Below are positions 1 through 6,825 of a stretch of 10,733 bases of DNA, piece after piece. The stretch is taken from positions 1 through 10,733 of the forward strand of contig JAPLSP010000092.1 in assembly GCA_026398575.1 (NCBI GenBank). Direction: 5' to 3'. Origin of the DNA: Candidatus Sumerlaeota bacterium. Lineage in GTDB: Bacteria; Sumerlaeota; Sumerlaeia; JADFCT01. Positions within the stretch are counted from its first letter, which is position 1. Each line of letters starts with the position of its first letter. Made by a program: the position numbers and the translations under genes. The notes beneath the pieces were generated by a model, which was not told where the DNA came from, did not search any database, and was given only the letters and a program-made list of their open reading frames with translations.

Positions 1-38
1 CCTGATTTTCGCAATCAACCGAGAGATCGTAATTGGTT

Positions 39-65
39 TCTTTGCGCTCTGTGCGTTCTATGTGG
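39..65. repeat. Short 9-nt-periodic intergenic element
   Basis: Three consecutive 9-mers share the pattern TCTnTGyGn: TCTTTGCGC, TCTGTGCGT and TCTATGTGG. The spacing and wording resemble the arms of the hairpin at 106-181, which also contain TCTGTGCC and TCTGTGG words. From memory, G/T-rich intergenic words of this style are scattered through many environmental genomes, so this may be a degenerate copy of such a dispersed repeat. No coding function is seen. Confidence is low because the element is short. Confidence 0.3.
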
Positions 66-105
66 TTGTTTAAGTGTATGTCTTTCGCCAATTATAATGA
101 TGGCG

Positions 106-181
106 CCACAGAGACACCGAGGCACAGAGAAATTCATAACGATTTTTTAATGTATTTCTCTGTGCCTCGGTGTCTCTGTGG
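106..181. repeat. Perfect 28-bp inverted repeat (long hairpin)
   Basis: Arms at 106-133 and 154-181 are exact reverse complements over 28 bp and enclose a 20-nt AT-rich loop (134-153). The left arm is itself built from 8-mers: CACAGAGA, CACCGAGG, CACAGAGA. The element begins 48 bp beyond the stop codon of the leftward protease gene, so it could fold in that transcript's 3' end. On the minus strand the hairpin is not followed by a U-run (sequence past 106 reads CGCCATCATTATAAT), so it is not a canonical intrinsic terminator. It could protect or terminate the mRNA, or be a dispersed palindromic intergenic repeat. The structure is certain; the role is inference. Confidence 0.85.
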
Positions 182-228
182 TGACCTTCATTTGGCGAGG
201 CTTCTACGAAAAAACATTTATCATTTTG

Positions 229-3200
229 TCAGGGCTTATACACCGCCGTCATCGTGTGGTCGTTGCCCATCGAACACAATACGTCGCGATAGGTGTTATT
301 CGAGAAATCGGCGCCGTCCCTCAGCCATTTCCAGAACACATTGCCGTTCGGCGCGGTTCCTCTTGCCGTCAGCGTGATGAGCGAATTCGGCCTATACGAA
401 GCAACGAACTGCGTTGTGCCGGTGGTTTGATTGTATATATCCGCCGGATAAATTGAAACAACCGCCCCGCTGTCCGGGTTCGAAGAGGCCACTGTCAGCA
501 GCGCGGTATTAGCAGGGCGCCTATAAACCGCCGTCATCGTGTGGTCGTTGTTCATCGAACACAGCACGTCGCGATACGTGTTGTTCGGAAAATCGGCGCC
601 GTCCCTCAGCCATTTCCAGAAAACATACCCGTTATGCGCATTGCCCCGGGCCGTCAGCGTGACCATCGAATTCGGAACATAGGAACAGACAAACTGTGTC
701 GTGCCGGTGGTTTGATTGTATTTATCCGCTGGATAAACGGAGACAAACGCGCCGCTAACCGGACTCGATGAAGCCACGGTGAGCAGCGCGGTATTATAAG
801 GATGCGCATAAACCGCAGTCATCGTGTGGTCAATGGCCATGGAGCACAGCACGTCGCGATACGTGTTGTTCGCGAAATCGGCGCCGTCCCGCAGCCATTT
901 CGTGAACACATAGCCATTAGGCGCGGTTCCTCGGGCCGTCAGGGTCACCAGCGAATTCGGCACGTAGGAACAGACGAACTGCGTCGTGCCGGTGGTGCGA
1001 TTGAGCTTATCCGCCGGATAAACCGAGACAAACGCACCGCTGTCCGGGTTCGAGGAAGCCACTATCAGCAGCGAAGTATTATAAGGATGCGCGAACACAG
1101 CGGTCATCGTGTGGTCCGTATCCATCGAACACAGCACGTCGCGGTACGTGTTATATGGGAAATTGGCGCCGTCCTTCAGCCACTTCGAGAACAACCAACC
1201 ATTCGGCAAACTGGGCGGCGCTGTCAGCGTCGGCAAAGACCTCCAGAGATACTGGCAGACAAACTGCGTCGTCCCGCGCGTCTTGCCCGTAGTATCCGCA
1301 GGATACACGGAAATATTAATGCCATTGTCGGGATTCTGCGATGCAACCGTCAGCATGGGGTGATCCGAGTGGTAAATCGCCGTCATCGTGCGAGTAGTGT
1401 TCATAAGCACTTGAACCGTGCGCGACTGATTCCCGGCAAACTCGGCGCCGTCTATCAACCACCGATAGAATAAATTCCCATTCGGCGCCGCGATCACAGC
1501 CGTCAACGTTACGGTTGTGTTGTAGTAATAAACTCGCGTGAATTGCGTGGCGCCATTGCCCTGACCGGCTTTGTCCAGCGGACTGATCGTGACCGAAACG
1601 CCACTGTTGGGAGTCTTCGAAGCCACTGTAAGAGTGGCCGCTAGCGGAACGCCGTAATCAATAGTCTTGTTCACGCTTCCGCTTTCCGTGATCGTCACGC
1701 TTTGATCGTCCGGCGTGGTCCATCCAGGAATTGTTTTGGCCACCAGCGTATAGGCGCCCGGCACATAGGCCACCGTAGTCCCGCTGTCATGCCATACTAC
1801 CGGATTCGGCGCCTCCTCCAGCGGACGCAAGTGCCATTGTGCGCCCGAAGTGACCGCGTCCGCAGGGCTGATCGTCACTGTCAGACTGCCCGTGGTTGGA
1901 GAAAAATTCCAGTTTAATAATATGCTGCCTGATGCGCCTCCAAAGCCATCTACCGCCATTTTATATGTGACTGCTGATTGCGCCGTGAACGTCACTTTGC
2001 TGGCGCCGCCATATCCCGGATCATCATTGTTGCTTGCCACTTCTGTCAGCGCATCTACACTTGAACCTGTGTAAGCGGCCAGGAGCGTATCGAAATCACT
2101 GCCATGCGTGTCCATTGCGCACGACCCATTCGCCGGCGCCGTCCAACTCCACCAAACTGATTTTCCACCTGAATTTCCGGCATGATTCGGCTCGCTGGAT
2201 TCTTTGGTAGCATAAGCATTCGAGCCTGACATCGTCCCGGTAGCGCTGGAAATTGCCGTGGCGTTGGCGAAATTATCATTAACAGGTGGAACGGTTGCGG
2301 CGCCAACAGACCCGAATCCCTGCCAAGCGCTGTTTGCATAGGCTTGGACGCGATAGGAATAAATGCCGCCATTACGGCCAGTGACACCGTAGCTATTTCC
2401 CGGCACAGAACTGCTCAAGGTTGTCCAATTGTCATGCGAGACTATTTCGGCGCCTGTAATTGAGATATCATCTATGGCATAACCATATCCGGGGTAAGGG
2501 GACCATCCATAGTTCCGCTCAAAGTTCGCTACAAACCGCAGTATGCACATTTCATTGGCGTTAATGCCCAGCGCATTGATTGCGGCATAATTATATGTCT
2601 TTTGTGACCATGGATCAATATAACCAGAATACGTGTCCAGGGTTTCCCAGGTGTTCCCGCTATCGTTTGATATCTGGCATTTGAGATAACCGGCGCCAGA
2701 ATAGAGGTGTGACATAAGATAGAAGGAGACGACGGTGCTGGAGGTCAGCTTAAATGCATTTCTCATGGTGAGAGATTGCACATTTGAATAGAATTTTCCC
2801 CCGTAGTATTGATGCATGGCGTAGCTATACGAACCGGATTGAGCGCCTCCCGTATCGCGCAAAACCGTGCCGCCCAGATACCAGTTCTCATGCATGTCGT
2901 CTTCAAGTTCTGCGCCATCCGAAAAGCTGGTCAGGGTAACAGGCGAACCTTCCTGGATTTCGTACGCCGTGGCGCTTGTGCAGGCGCCCCAGCTGACGGT
3001 GTAATTTCCGCTTGAAGTAACTTGGCTTGAAACAGCGGATTTCAAGGTGGATACGGTATAGGTCATGGTTCCGGCGGCATCTGAAAAATTGGTGAGTTGG
3101 ATATAGGAATAGTAAGAGGTATTGTCGGAGCGATTATAGGCCGCAGACTGGTATAGCATCGCGTTGGCGCTCTGATAGCCCGTCTGGTCGCGAAAACCGC

Positions 3201-4785
3201 CCGCGAGCCCGTTTGTGGTCGTCCAAACGTCACCGGCCTCTGAGGAGGCCGTTTTGGCGCCCAGAGAGTTATTGCCATCCCCCTCTTCAATTTTGACCAC
3301 TGGATGCGCCCACGTTCCGAGGTCATTATTGACGCTCTTGCTGTCAACATGGTAAATCACCAAACCAGCACAGATTGACGAGGAGTTGTCGAAGCCGGTC
3401 AACGCGCGGTTTTCAACCAGGAAATATTCGCCGTTTGACATGCCGTCGCGAAGCATGTGGACAACTGCATTGTCTTCGACCCTGGAAAGTGAAACCGTGC
3501 TCTGTGAGTGGATCTGTTGCGACTTGGCAAAACCAAGCATGACTTTGGGCCATGCGCTGAAATGCGCTGGCTGCCTGCCGATCGTATCGAAATTGGTTCC
3601 GCCATTCCATGAACCCCCTGCCATGATGCACCAACTGCCGAGGCCATTGGTTTGCTTGCTGTAATCGTAAAGGTCCGGCAAACCGAAGAAATGGCCCATC
3701 TCATGGCAGACTACGCCAATGCGGGTAATGGATGTGCCGCCTGCCGCGCCCCGAAGCGCGGGTTCCGTATGATAGCGCTTCATATTGACGCCATTGGTGG
3801 TGGCAACCGAAGTCATCTCCCATTGATGAGACCAGATGCAGTTGGCGGGATTCCCCCCATATTCCTCCCCAAATCCGGAATGAATAATAGTCAAACAATC
3901 CACCCATCCATCGCCGTCGGAATCCCCTTGCGAAAAGTCGAAGCTTGCCGTTGCGGCGGCATTGATGGCATCTACGACCATCTGCTGGGGGTTCCCGTCA
4001 AAACCGCTGACATTGGCGCCATAATACGCTTCATTTTGCGGCAGCTGCACCCATGCAGTCACAACAGAATCTATGGTCAGCTTGCCATAAGAAACTTCGC
4101 GATAATAATCTTTCACTGAGCCAACGGCCCCATCGTTGGAATGGCCAATCTCATTGAGAAGGTTTGTGTATTCCGCTGTATTTACCCTTCCCTTGCTTGA
4201 CAGAACAGTACTGGAGCCACTGTCCCAATGATCGCTGAAACAGGCGAGAATAACGATATTTTTAATAGTCTTGGTTCCAGATACGGGAATTCGCGCTGGC
4301 GGTTCGGTGGGTGGCTCGGAAGGCGCTGGCGTGGCAGCATTCCTATTCAAGAGGTTTGCCGTAACGGGTGTTCCGGGAACGAGCCCTTTCGTTTCCTTTT
4401 GCTTGTTCTCAATGCGCTGCCGTACTGCCGCTGCATCAGGCAATGCGTTTTTCTGTAGATTAAATGAGGCGGGAGCGCTTTCCCCGACGATCGCGTTCGG
4501 GATTATTTCATAAGCTGCCTGGCCCGCCGCAGGCTTTGCATATTTCCAAAAACCATCCGCGGAATCCTTAACTACCGCATAACCCTCCTCGGTCTCATTC
4601 CAGGAAAAATGCTCATCGCCATGCAATCGAAGAAGAAACTTGATGCCATTGGGCTGGGTGACTTCTATGCTTGTTGGACAAGCAGGAACCGCATAAGCCC
4701 TTTCCGTGAGAAGACAGAAAGCCCAAAGCAATGCCAACACAAAGGCGGAAAGGAAGTAGATGGAATGCAGATTTTTGTTTTTCAT
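229..4785 (-). CDS. Secreted M6-family metalloprotease with C-terminal repeat array
   Basis: This is a 1518-residue secreted zinc endopeptidase related to immune inhibitor A-type M6 proteins. A Sec signal peptide (residues 1-32, ending ERAYA before VPAC) lacks a twin-arginine motif. Residues 34-110 match the M6 propeptide pattern (IEVTQPNGIKFLLRLHGDE). The catalytic motif HEMGHFFGLPD (361-371) supplies three zinc ligands and the general base, with a Met-turn near CIMAGG (Met388). DSDGDG near 288-292 is a likely calcium loop. An FN3-like fold (about 580-835) appears interrupted by a MAM-like lectin module (about 619-782, ending YAIDDISITG). Then come a PPC-like domain (836-960), a PEGA-like module (965-1045) and five InlB-type beta repeats (1052-1515). 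The chain ends just after the last repeat, with no sorting signal. I chose ATG 4785 over the in-frame TTG at 4800 because GGAGG lies 8 nt upstream and the signal peptide then begins MKNKN. Substrate unknown. Confidence 0.93.
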   Translation of the reverse strand: MKNKNLHSIYFLSAFVLALLWAFCLLTERAYAVPACPTSIEVTQPNGIKFLLRLHGDEHFSWNETEEGYAVVKDSADGFWKYAKPAAGQAAYEIIPNAIVGESAPASFNLQKNALPDAAAVRQRIENKQKETKGLVPGTPVTANLLNRNAATPAPSEPPTEPPARIPVSGTKTIKNIVILACFSDHWDSGSSTVLSSKGRVNTAEYTNLLNEIGHSNDGAVGSVKDYYREVSYGKLTIDSVVTAWVQLPQNEAYYGANVSGFDGNPQQMVVDAINAAATASFDFSQGDSDGDGWVDCLTIIHSGFGEEYGGNPANCIWSHQWEMTSVATTNGVNMKRYHTEPALRGAAGGTSITRIGVVCHEMGHFFGLPDLYDYSKQTNGLGSWCIMAGGSWNGGTNFDTIGRQPAHFSAWPKVMLGFAKSQQIHSQSTVSLSRVEDNAVVHMLRDGMSNGEYFLVENRALTGFDNSSSICAGLVIYHVDSKSVNNDLGTWAHPVVKIEEGDGNNSLGAKTASSEAGDVWTTTNGLAGGFRDQTGYQSANAMLYQSAAYNRSDNTSYYSYIQLTNFSDAAGTMTYTVSTLKSAVSSQVTSSGNYTVSWGACTSATAYEIQEGSPVTLTSFSDGAELEDDMHENWYLGGTVLRDTGGAQSGSYSYAMHQYYGGKFYSNVQSLTMRNAFKLTSSTVVSFYLMSHLYSGAGYLKCQISNDSGNTWETLDTYSGYIDPWSQKTYNYAAINALGINANEMCILRFVANFERNYGWSPYPGYGYAIDDISITGAEIVSHDNWTTLSSSVPGNSYGVTGRNGGIYSYRVQAYANSAWQGFGSVGAATVPPVNDNFANATAISSATGTMSGSNAYATKESSEPNHAGNSGGKSVWWSWTAPANGSCAMDTHGSDFDTLLAAYTGSSVDALTEVASNNDDPGYGGASKVTFTAQSAVTYKMAVDGFGGASGSILLNWNFSPTTGSLTVTISPADAVTSGAQWHLRPLEEAPNPVVWHDSGTTVAYVPGAYTLVAKTIPGWTTPDDQSVTITESGSVNKTIDYGVPLAATLTVASKTPNSGVSVTISPLDKAGQGNGATQFTRVYYYNTTVTLTAVIAAPNGNLFYRWLIDGAEFAGNQSRTVQVLMNTTRTMTAIYHSDHPMLTVASQNPDNGINISVYPADTTGKTRGTTQFVCQYLWRSLPTLTAPPSLPNGWLFSKWLKDGANFPYNTYRDVLCSMDTDHTMTAVFAHPYNTSLLIVASSNPDSGAFVSVYPADKLNRTTGTTQFVCSYVPNSLVTLTARGTAPNGYVFTKWLRDGADFANNTYRDVLCSMAIDHTMTAVYAHPYNTALLTVASSSPVSGAFVSVYPADKYNQTTGTTQFVCSYVPNSMVTLTARGNAHNGYVFWKWLRDGADFPNNTYRDVLCSMNNDHTMTAVYRRPANTALLTVASSNPDSGAVVSIYPADIYNQTTGTTQFVASYRPNSLITLTARGTAPNGNVFWKWLRDGADFSNNTYRDVLCSMGNDHTMTAVYKP
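241..1632 (-). repeat. Tandem array encoding five beta-repeat domains (285-bp units)
   Basis: Inside the protease gene, four units spaced exactly 285 bp (95 codons) apart cover 241-1353. A fifth, more diverged unit of 93 codons lies at 1354-1632. Each encodes the pattern LTVASSNPDSG ... SVYPAD ... GTTQF ... NGxxFxKWLxDGADF ... DHTMTAVY. The plus-strand word GTCATCGTGTGGTC recurs at the start of each of the four 285-bp units, and long stretches are nearly identical between them, which points to recent tandem duplication. The unit nearest the enzyme (1354-1632) looks like the ancestral form. Such repeats are surface adhesion or spacer modules in other proteins. The array is prone to recombination and to short-read mis-assembly. 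Confidence 0.9.
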
Positions 4786-4793
4786 GGGGCATT

Positions 4794-4798
4794 CCTCC
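4794..4798 (-). promoter_or_regulatory. Ribosome binding site GGAGG of the protease gene
   Basis: The minus strand reads GGAGG, then 8 nt (AATGCCCC), then ATG at 4785. This is a textbook Shine-Dalgarno spacing. It overlaps and argues against the in-frame TTG at 4800, which would place the site inside the coding region. Confidence 0.75.
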
Positions 4799-4839
4799 AA
4801 TCTCAGGCTAAACAGCCGAACTCTATTTAACTATGCTTT

Positions 4840-4869
4840 ATTATCCTATCCTCCTGATTGTTATGTCAA
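4840..4869 (-). promoter_or_regulatory. Sigma70-like promoter of the protease gene
   Basis: On the minus strand, a perfect -35 box TTGACA (4864-4869) is followed by an 18-nt spacer and a -10 box GATAAT (4840-4845, five of six consensus bases). Transcription would start near 4832, giving a leader of about 45 nt before ATG 4785 that contains the GGAGG site. The promoter lies in the 138-bp gap after the receiver-domain ORF, so the protease can be transcribed on its own. The call is by consensus match only. Confidence 0.6.
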
Positions 4870-4923
4870 GGCAAATCAGGCGAAAAACTCCGCCATTTTC
4901 CCGGAAAAGGCATGCGTTCACTA

Positions 4924-5259
4924 CTAGCAAATTTTCACGTACTGCCCATCCAGCGTTTTACGGATGGTATCGAGCAGTTCGTCCACGTTGTAGGGTTTGC
5001 GGAGGAAGTTGAAGCCGGCCAGGTCTTTGCTTTGCAGGAGTTCTTCGCCTGAAAAGCCGCTGCTGAAAAGTACCTTGGCCTTCGAGCCAGCCTGGTTCAT
5101 CCGGCGCCAGACTTCCCAGCCGCTCATCTCGGGCATCAGCAGGTCGAGCAGCACCAAGTCCACGGCATTGCCGCCATTTTGGAGTATAAGCAGCGCCTCG
5201 GCGCCGCTTGGGGCGGTCAGGACGCGGTAGCCGTGGGACGGCAGGCAGGAAGAAGCCAA
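4924..5259 (-). CDS. Receiver (REC) domain remnant, N-terminally incomplete
   Basis: A two-component phospho-receiver domain, 111 residues from a TTG. Visible signature residues are the phosphoacceptor Asp39 in VDLVLLDLLMPEMSGWE, Ser66/67 in VLFSSGFSG, and Lys88-Pro89 in FLRKPY. The FSSGFSGEELL...KPYNVDELL wording is typical of receivers at the end of hybrid histidine kinases. Homology continues upstream of the TTG (NNEQYILEL, 5260-5283) to an in-frame TAG at 5317-5319, with no ATG, GTG or TTG in between. The usual acidic pair of the DDE motif reads Asn-Asn-Glu there, so Mg2+ binding and phosphorylation would be impaired. No kinase domain or DNA-binding output domain is present. I read it as a 5'-decayed gene. 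A TTG-initiated truncated protein is possible but would lack strand beta-1. Confidence 0.7.
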   Translation of the reverse strand: MASSCLPSHGYRVLTAPSGAEALLILQNGGNAVDLVLLDLLMPEMSGWEVWRRMNQAGSKAKVLFSSGFSGEELLQSKDLAGFNFLRKPYNVDELLDTIRKTLDGQYVKIC

Positions 5260-5344
5260 TTCCAGGATATATTGCTCGTTGTTCAGGTTGATCGGTTTTT
5301 GCGAGCGAAACGAAAGCTATTGTGCCTCAAAATAGGCCAGTAAA

Positions 5345-5375
5345 TCAACCGGTAGTTCCGTCACTCATCGGTTGA
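5345..5375. promoter_or_regulatory. Inverted repeat overlapping the tatA -35 box (possible operator)
   Basis: TCAACCG (5345-5351) and CGGTTGA (5369-5375) form a 7-bp inverted repeat with a 17-nt centre. The right arm covers four bases of the TTGACA at 5372-5377. An operator in this position could repress or activate the tatA promoter, but short repeats like this arise by chance and no regulator is identified. Confidence 0.25.
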
Positions 5376-5401
5376 CAACGCGGCGAGCCGGGAGGCAGAA
5401 T
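5372..5401 (+). promoter_or_regulatory. Putative sigma70-like promoter for tatA and the permease
   Basis: A perfect TTGACA (5372-5377), an 18-nt spacer and CAGAAT (5396-5401, four of six -10 bases) lie about 80 nt upstream of the tatA start. The position fits a promoter for the tatA-permease pair. The -10 match is modest, so this is a candidate only. Confidence 0.4.
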
Positions 5402-5481
5402 CTTCGTCCAGGCGATAAGCGCGGGAATTGCGCGGTTGGTTTTTTTCGCCGGGTTGAATCTCGTAATGAAAGGAAAAGAAC

Positions 5482-5730
5482 ATGGGTTCCATGTCCCCTA
5501 TACATTGGATTATCATCCTGGCCATCGTGCTGATTATTTTTGGGCCGAAGAATATCCCCAAACTGGGCCAGATGCTGGGCAGCGCATTGAAGGAATTTCA
5601 TCATGCCAAGGATGGGCTGTCTTCGCCGGACGAGGACAAGACCGAAGCCAAGCCGCCCCAAGTCAAATCCGGCGATGTCAAGTCCGCCGAGGTAACGCCC
5701 GAAAGCAAGACACCCGTTCCCAAAGCCTGA
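5482..5730 (+). CDS. tatA: Sec-independent (Tat) protein translocase subunit TatA/E
   Basis: An 82-residue TatA/TatE-family subunit, which oligomerises in the inner membrane to form the pathway for folded twin-arginine substrates delivered by TatBC. It shows the family plan: a short periplasmic N-terminus, one membrane helix (about residues 7-20, IHWIIILAIVLIIFG), the FGPKNIPKLG hinge with the conserved Phe-Gly, an amphipathic helix (about 26-43, KLGQMLGSALKEFHHAK), and a disordered acidic/Lys-Pro-rich tail. ATG 5482 is preferred over ATG 5491 because AGGA (5471-5474) lies 7 nt before it. No tatB or tatC is present in the window. The next gene follows after 11 nt, suggesting co-transcription. 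TatA rather than TatB is favoured by the length and hinge. Confidence 0.92.
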   Translation: MGSMSPIHWIIILAIVLIIFGPKNIPKLGQMLGSALKEFHHAKDGLSSPDEDKTEAKPPQVKSGDVKSAEVTPESKTPVPKA

Positions 5731-5741
5731 CGCTTTAGACC

Positions 5742-6605
5742 ATGTTCCGATCCCTGTGGATTTATCGCGAACTGATCCTCAGTCTCGTCACGCGCGATCT
5801 GAAAACCCGCTACAAGGGTTCGGCGTTGGGGTTCTTCTGGTCCTTGTGCCGTCCGCTGTTCATCATGGCGGTTCTCTTCGCCGTCTTCGTTGTCATTGTC
5901 CCGCTGCGGTTCGATCAAGCCTATTTCAACGTCGCCGACGATCCCTGGGCGACGAAGGTGGGATTTGGCGTTCATCTGATGATCGGGATTCTGCTCTGGA
6001 ATTTCTTTGCATCGGCACTGAGCGAATCCACGCGATCCATCCTTGGCAACGGCAATCTGATCAAGAAAATTAAAATGCCGCTCGAGGTGTTTCCCGTCGC
6101 CACGGTGCTGGCGAATCTGGCGCACCTGCTGCTGGCGTTCGCGGTGCTCGTTCCCGCCATGCTGCTCCTGGGATACCGGATGTCGTGGCTGGCGTTGACG
6201 GCGCCGCTGTTGATCGCGCTGCTGACGATCCTGACGGCGGGGTTCGCTTTCATGCTGAGCGCGGCCAATGTGTTTTATCGCGACGTGGCCTCGCTGACGG
6301 AGATCGTCTTGATGGCGTGGTTTTACGTGACGCCGATCTTCTATCCGGCGTCGGTCGCGTATGCGCAGTTGCGCGAGCATTCGATTGTTTTTTTCTGGCT
6401 GTTTGTCGCCAATCCGATGGCCACGATCTGCATCGCAGTGCGGCGCGTGCTGTTTATCGAGGGGAACTTCGCGTCGGCGCGGGAGGCCGGCGACGCGACG
6501 CTGTGGAAATATCTATTGCTTTGTACTTTCATCTCCCTGGCCATCTACGGTCTTGGAAGGTTGATGTTCATGAGACTGAGCGCGCGATTTGCTGACGAAG
6601 TATAG
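5742..6605 (+). CDS. ABC-2 type permease, polysaccharide/polyol-phosphate export family
   Basis: A 287-residue inner-membrane permease of the ABC-2 family (Wzm/KpsM/TagG-like), which exports lipid-linked O-antigen, capsule or teichoic-type polymers. Diagnostic stretches are the N-terminal amphipathic segment LVTRDLKTRYKGSALGFFWS (14-33), six predicted membrane spans (about 35-53, 76-93, 117-144, 149-173, 187-203, 256-275), SAANVFYRDV (173-182), TPIFYP (197-202) and ANPM (223-226). Length is slightly above typical because of a longer loop at about 54-75. Its partner ATPase (Wzt/TagH-like) is not next to it; it must be encoded elsewhere or has been lost. The ATG is 11 nt after tatA and has no clear Shine-Dalgarno, consistent with coupling to tatA. 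The exported polymer cannot be named. Confidence 0.9.
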   Translation: MFRSLWIYRELILSLVTRDLKTRYKGSALGFFWSLCRPLFIMAVLFAVFVVIVPLRFDQAYFNVADDPWATKVGFGVHLMIGILLWNFFASALSESTRSILGNGNLIKKIKMPLEVFPVATVLANLAHLLLAFAVLVPAMLLLGYRMSWLALTAPLLIALLTILTAGFAFMLSAANVFYRDVASLTEIVLMAWFYVTPIFYPASVAYAQLREHSIVFFWLFVANPMATICIAVRRVLFIEGNFASAREAGDATLWKYLLLCTFISLAIYGLGRLMFMRLSARFADEV

Positions 6606-6680
6606 GATTATAAGCAAGCACACGAGAGGGCATACGCAAACAACTAAGACAGCGGCCAAGATAATGATTAGTCGAAGCAT
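6513..6680 (-). CDS. Possible small membrane protein, antisense to permease 3' end
   Basis: A 55-codon ORF starting at ATG 6680 with a good purine-rich site (AAGGAAAGG, then 8 nt) just upstream. Residues 2-28 are almost entirely hydrophobic and Cys-containing (LRLIIILAAVLVVCVCPLVC is the first part), followed by a charged 26-residue tail. The tail is encoded antisense to the last 31 codons of the permease; the hydrophobic part lies in the spacer. I recognise no family. The binding site and the clean single-span topology favour a real gene; the short length and antisense overlap argue for chance. Confidence 0.25.
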   Translation of the reverse strand: MLRLIIILAAVLVVCVCPLVCLLIILYFVSKSRAQSHEHQPSKTVDGQGDESTKQ

Positions 6681-6825
6681 AGTAGACGCCTTTCCTTGAA
6701 GAATGTAGAATGGCAAATAACAGCTGCGTGAAGCGCGCTCGCATCCCACAACAAAAAATGTGTCTTTATGTCCTGGTCCCGTCAAGGCAAAACTGAAAGA
6801 CTGCTAAGAATTTACGATTAACACT
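6606..6825. other. 220-bp spacer between permease and IMPase-family gene
   Basis: Apart from the possible small minus-strand ORF at its left end, I see no gene here. The base use is visibly more A-rich and less codon-structured than in the flanking genes. There is no long inverted repeat and no convincing terminator, and only weak -10-like words (TAAGAA at 6805-6810) precede the gene at 6826. The ABC ATPase expected after the permease is absent, so this spacer could mark an old deletion or insertion junction. Confidence 0.5.

Noticed and set aside
241..1353. CRISPR-like array suggested by regularly recurring words
   Set aside because: The period is 285 bp, whole units are conserved rather than a short repeat with unique spacers, and the region is an open coding frame.
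802..1473. Plus-strand open frame of 223 codons with an internally repeated product
   Set aside because: The repetition merely mirrors the 285-bp repeats of the protease gene on the opposite strand; there is no independent gene evidence.
4785..4800. TTG 4800 as the start of the protease gene
   Set aside because: It would place the GGAGG site within the coding sequence; ATG 4785 has ideal spacing and a standard signal-peptide N-terminus.
5419..5447. Possible intrinsic terminator (GCGC hairpin and seven T) upstream of tatA
   Set aside because: The stem is only 4 bp, and 6 nt separate it from the T-run, so it is unlikely to stop transcription.
5601..6380. Minus-strand open frame of 259 codons across tatA and the permease
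   Set aside because: The product is dominated by Arg, Gln, Glu and Asp, as expected from antisense of hydrophobic codons, and it spans two real genes on the other strand.
6606..6825. Remnant of the missing ABC ATPase in the spacer after the permease
   Set aside because: No Walker A, signature or Walker B motif is visible in any frame of this stretch.
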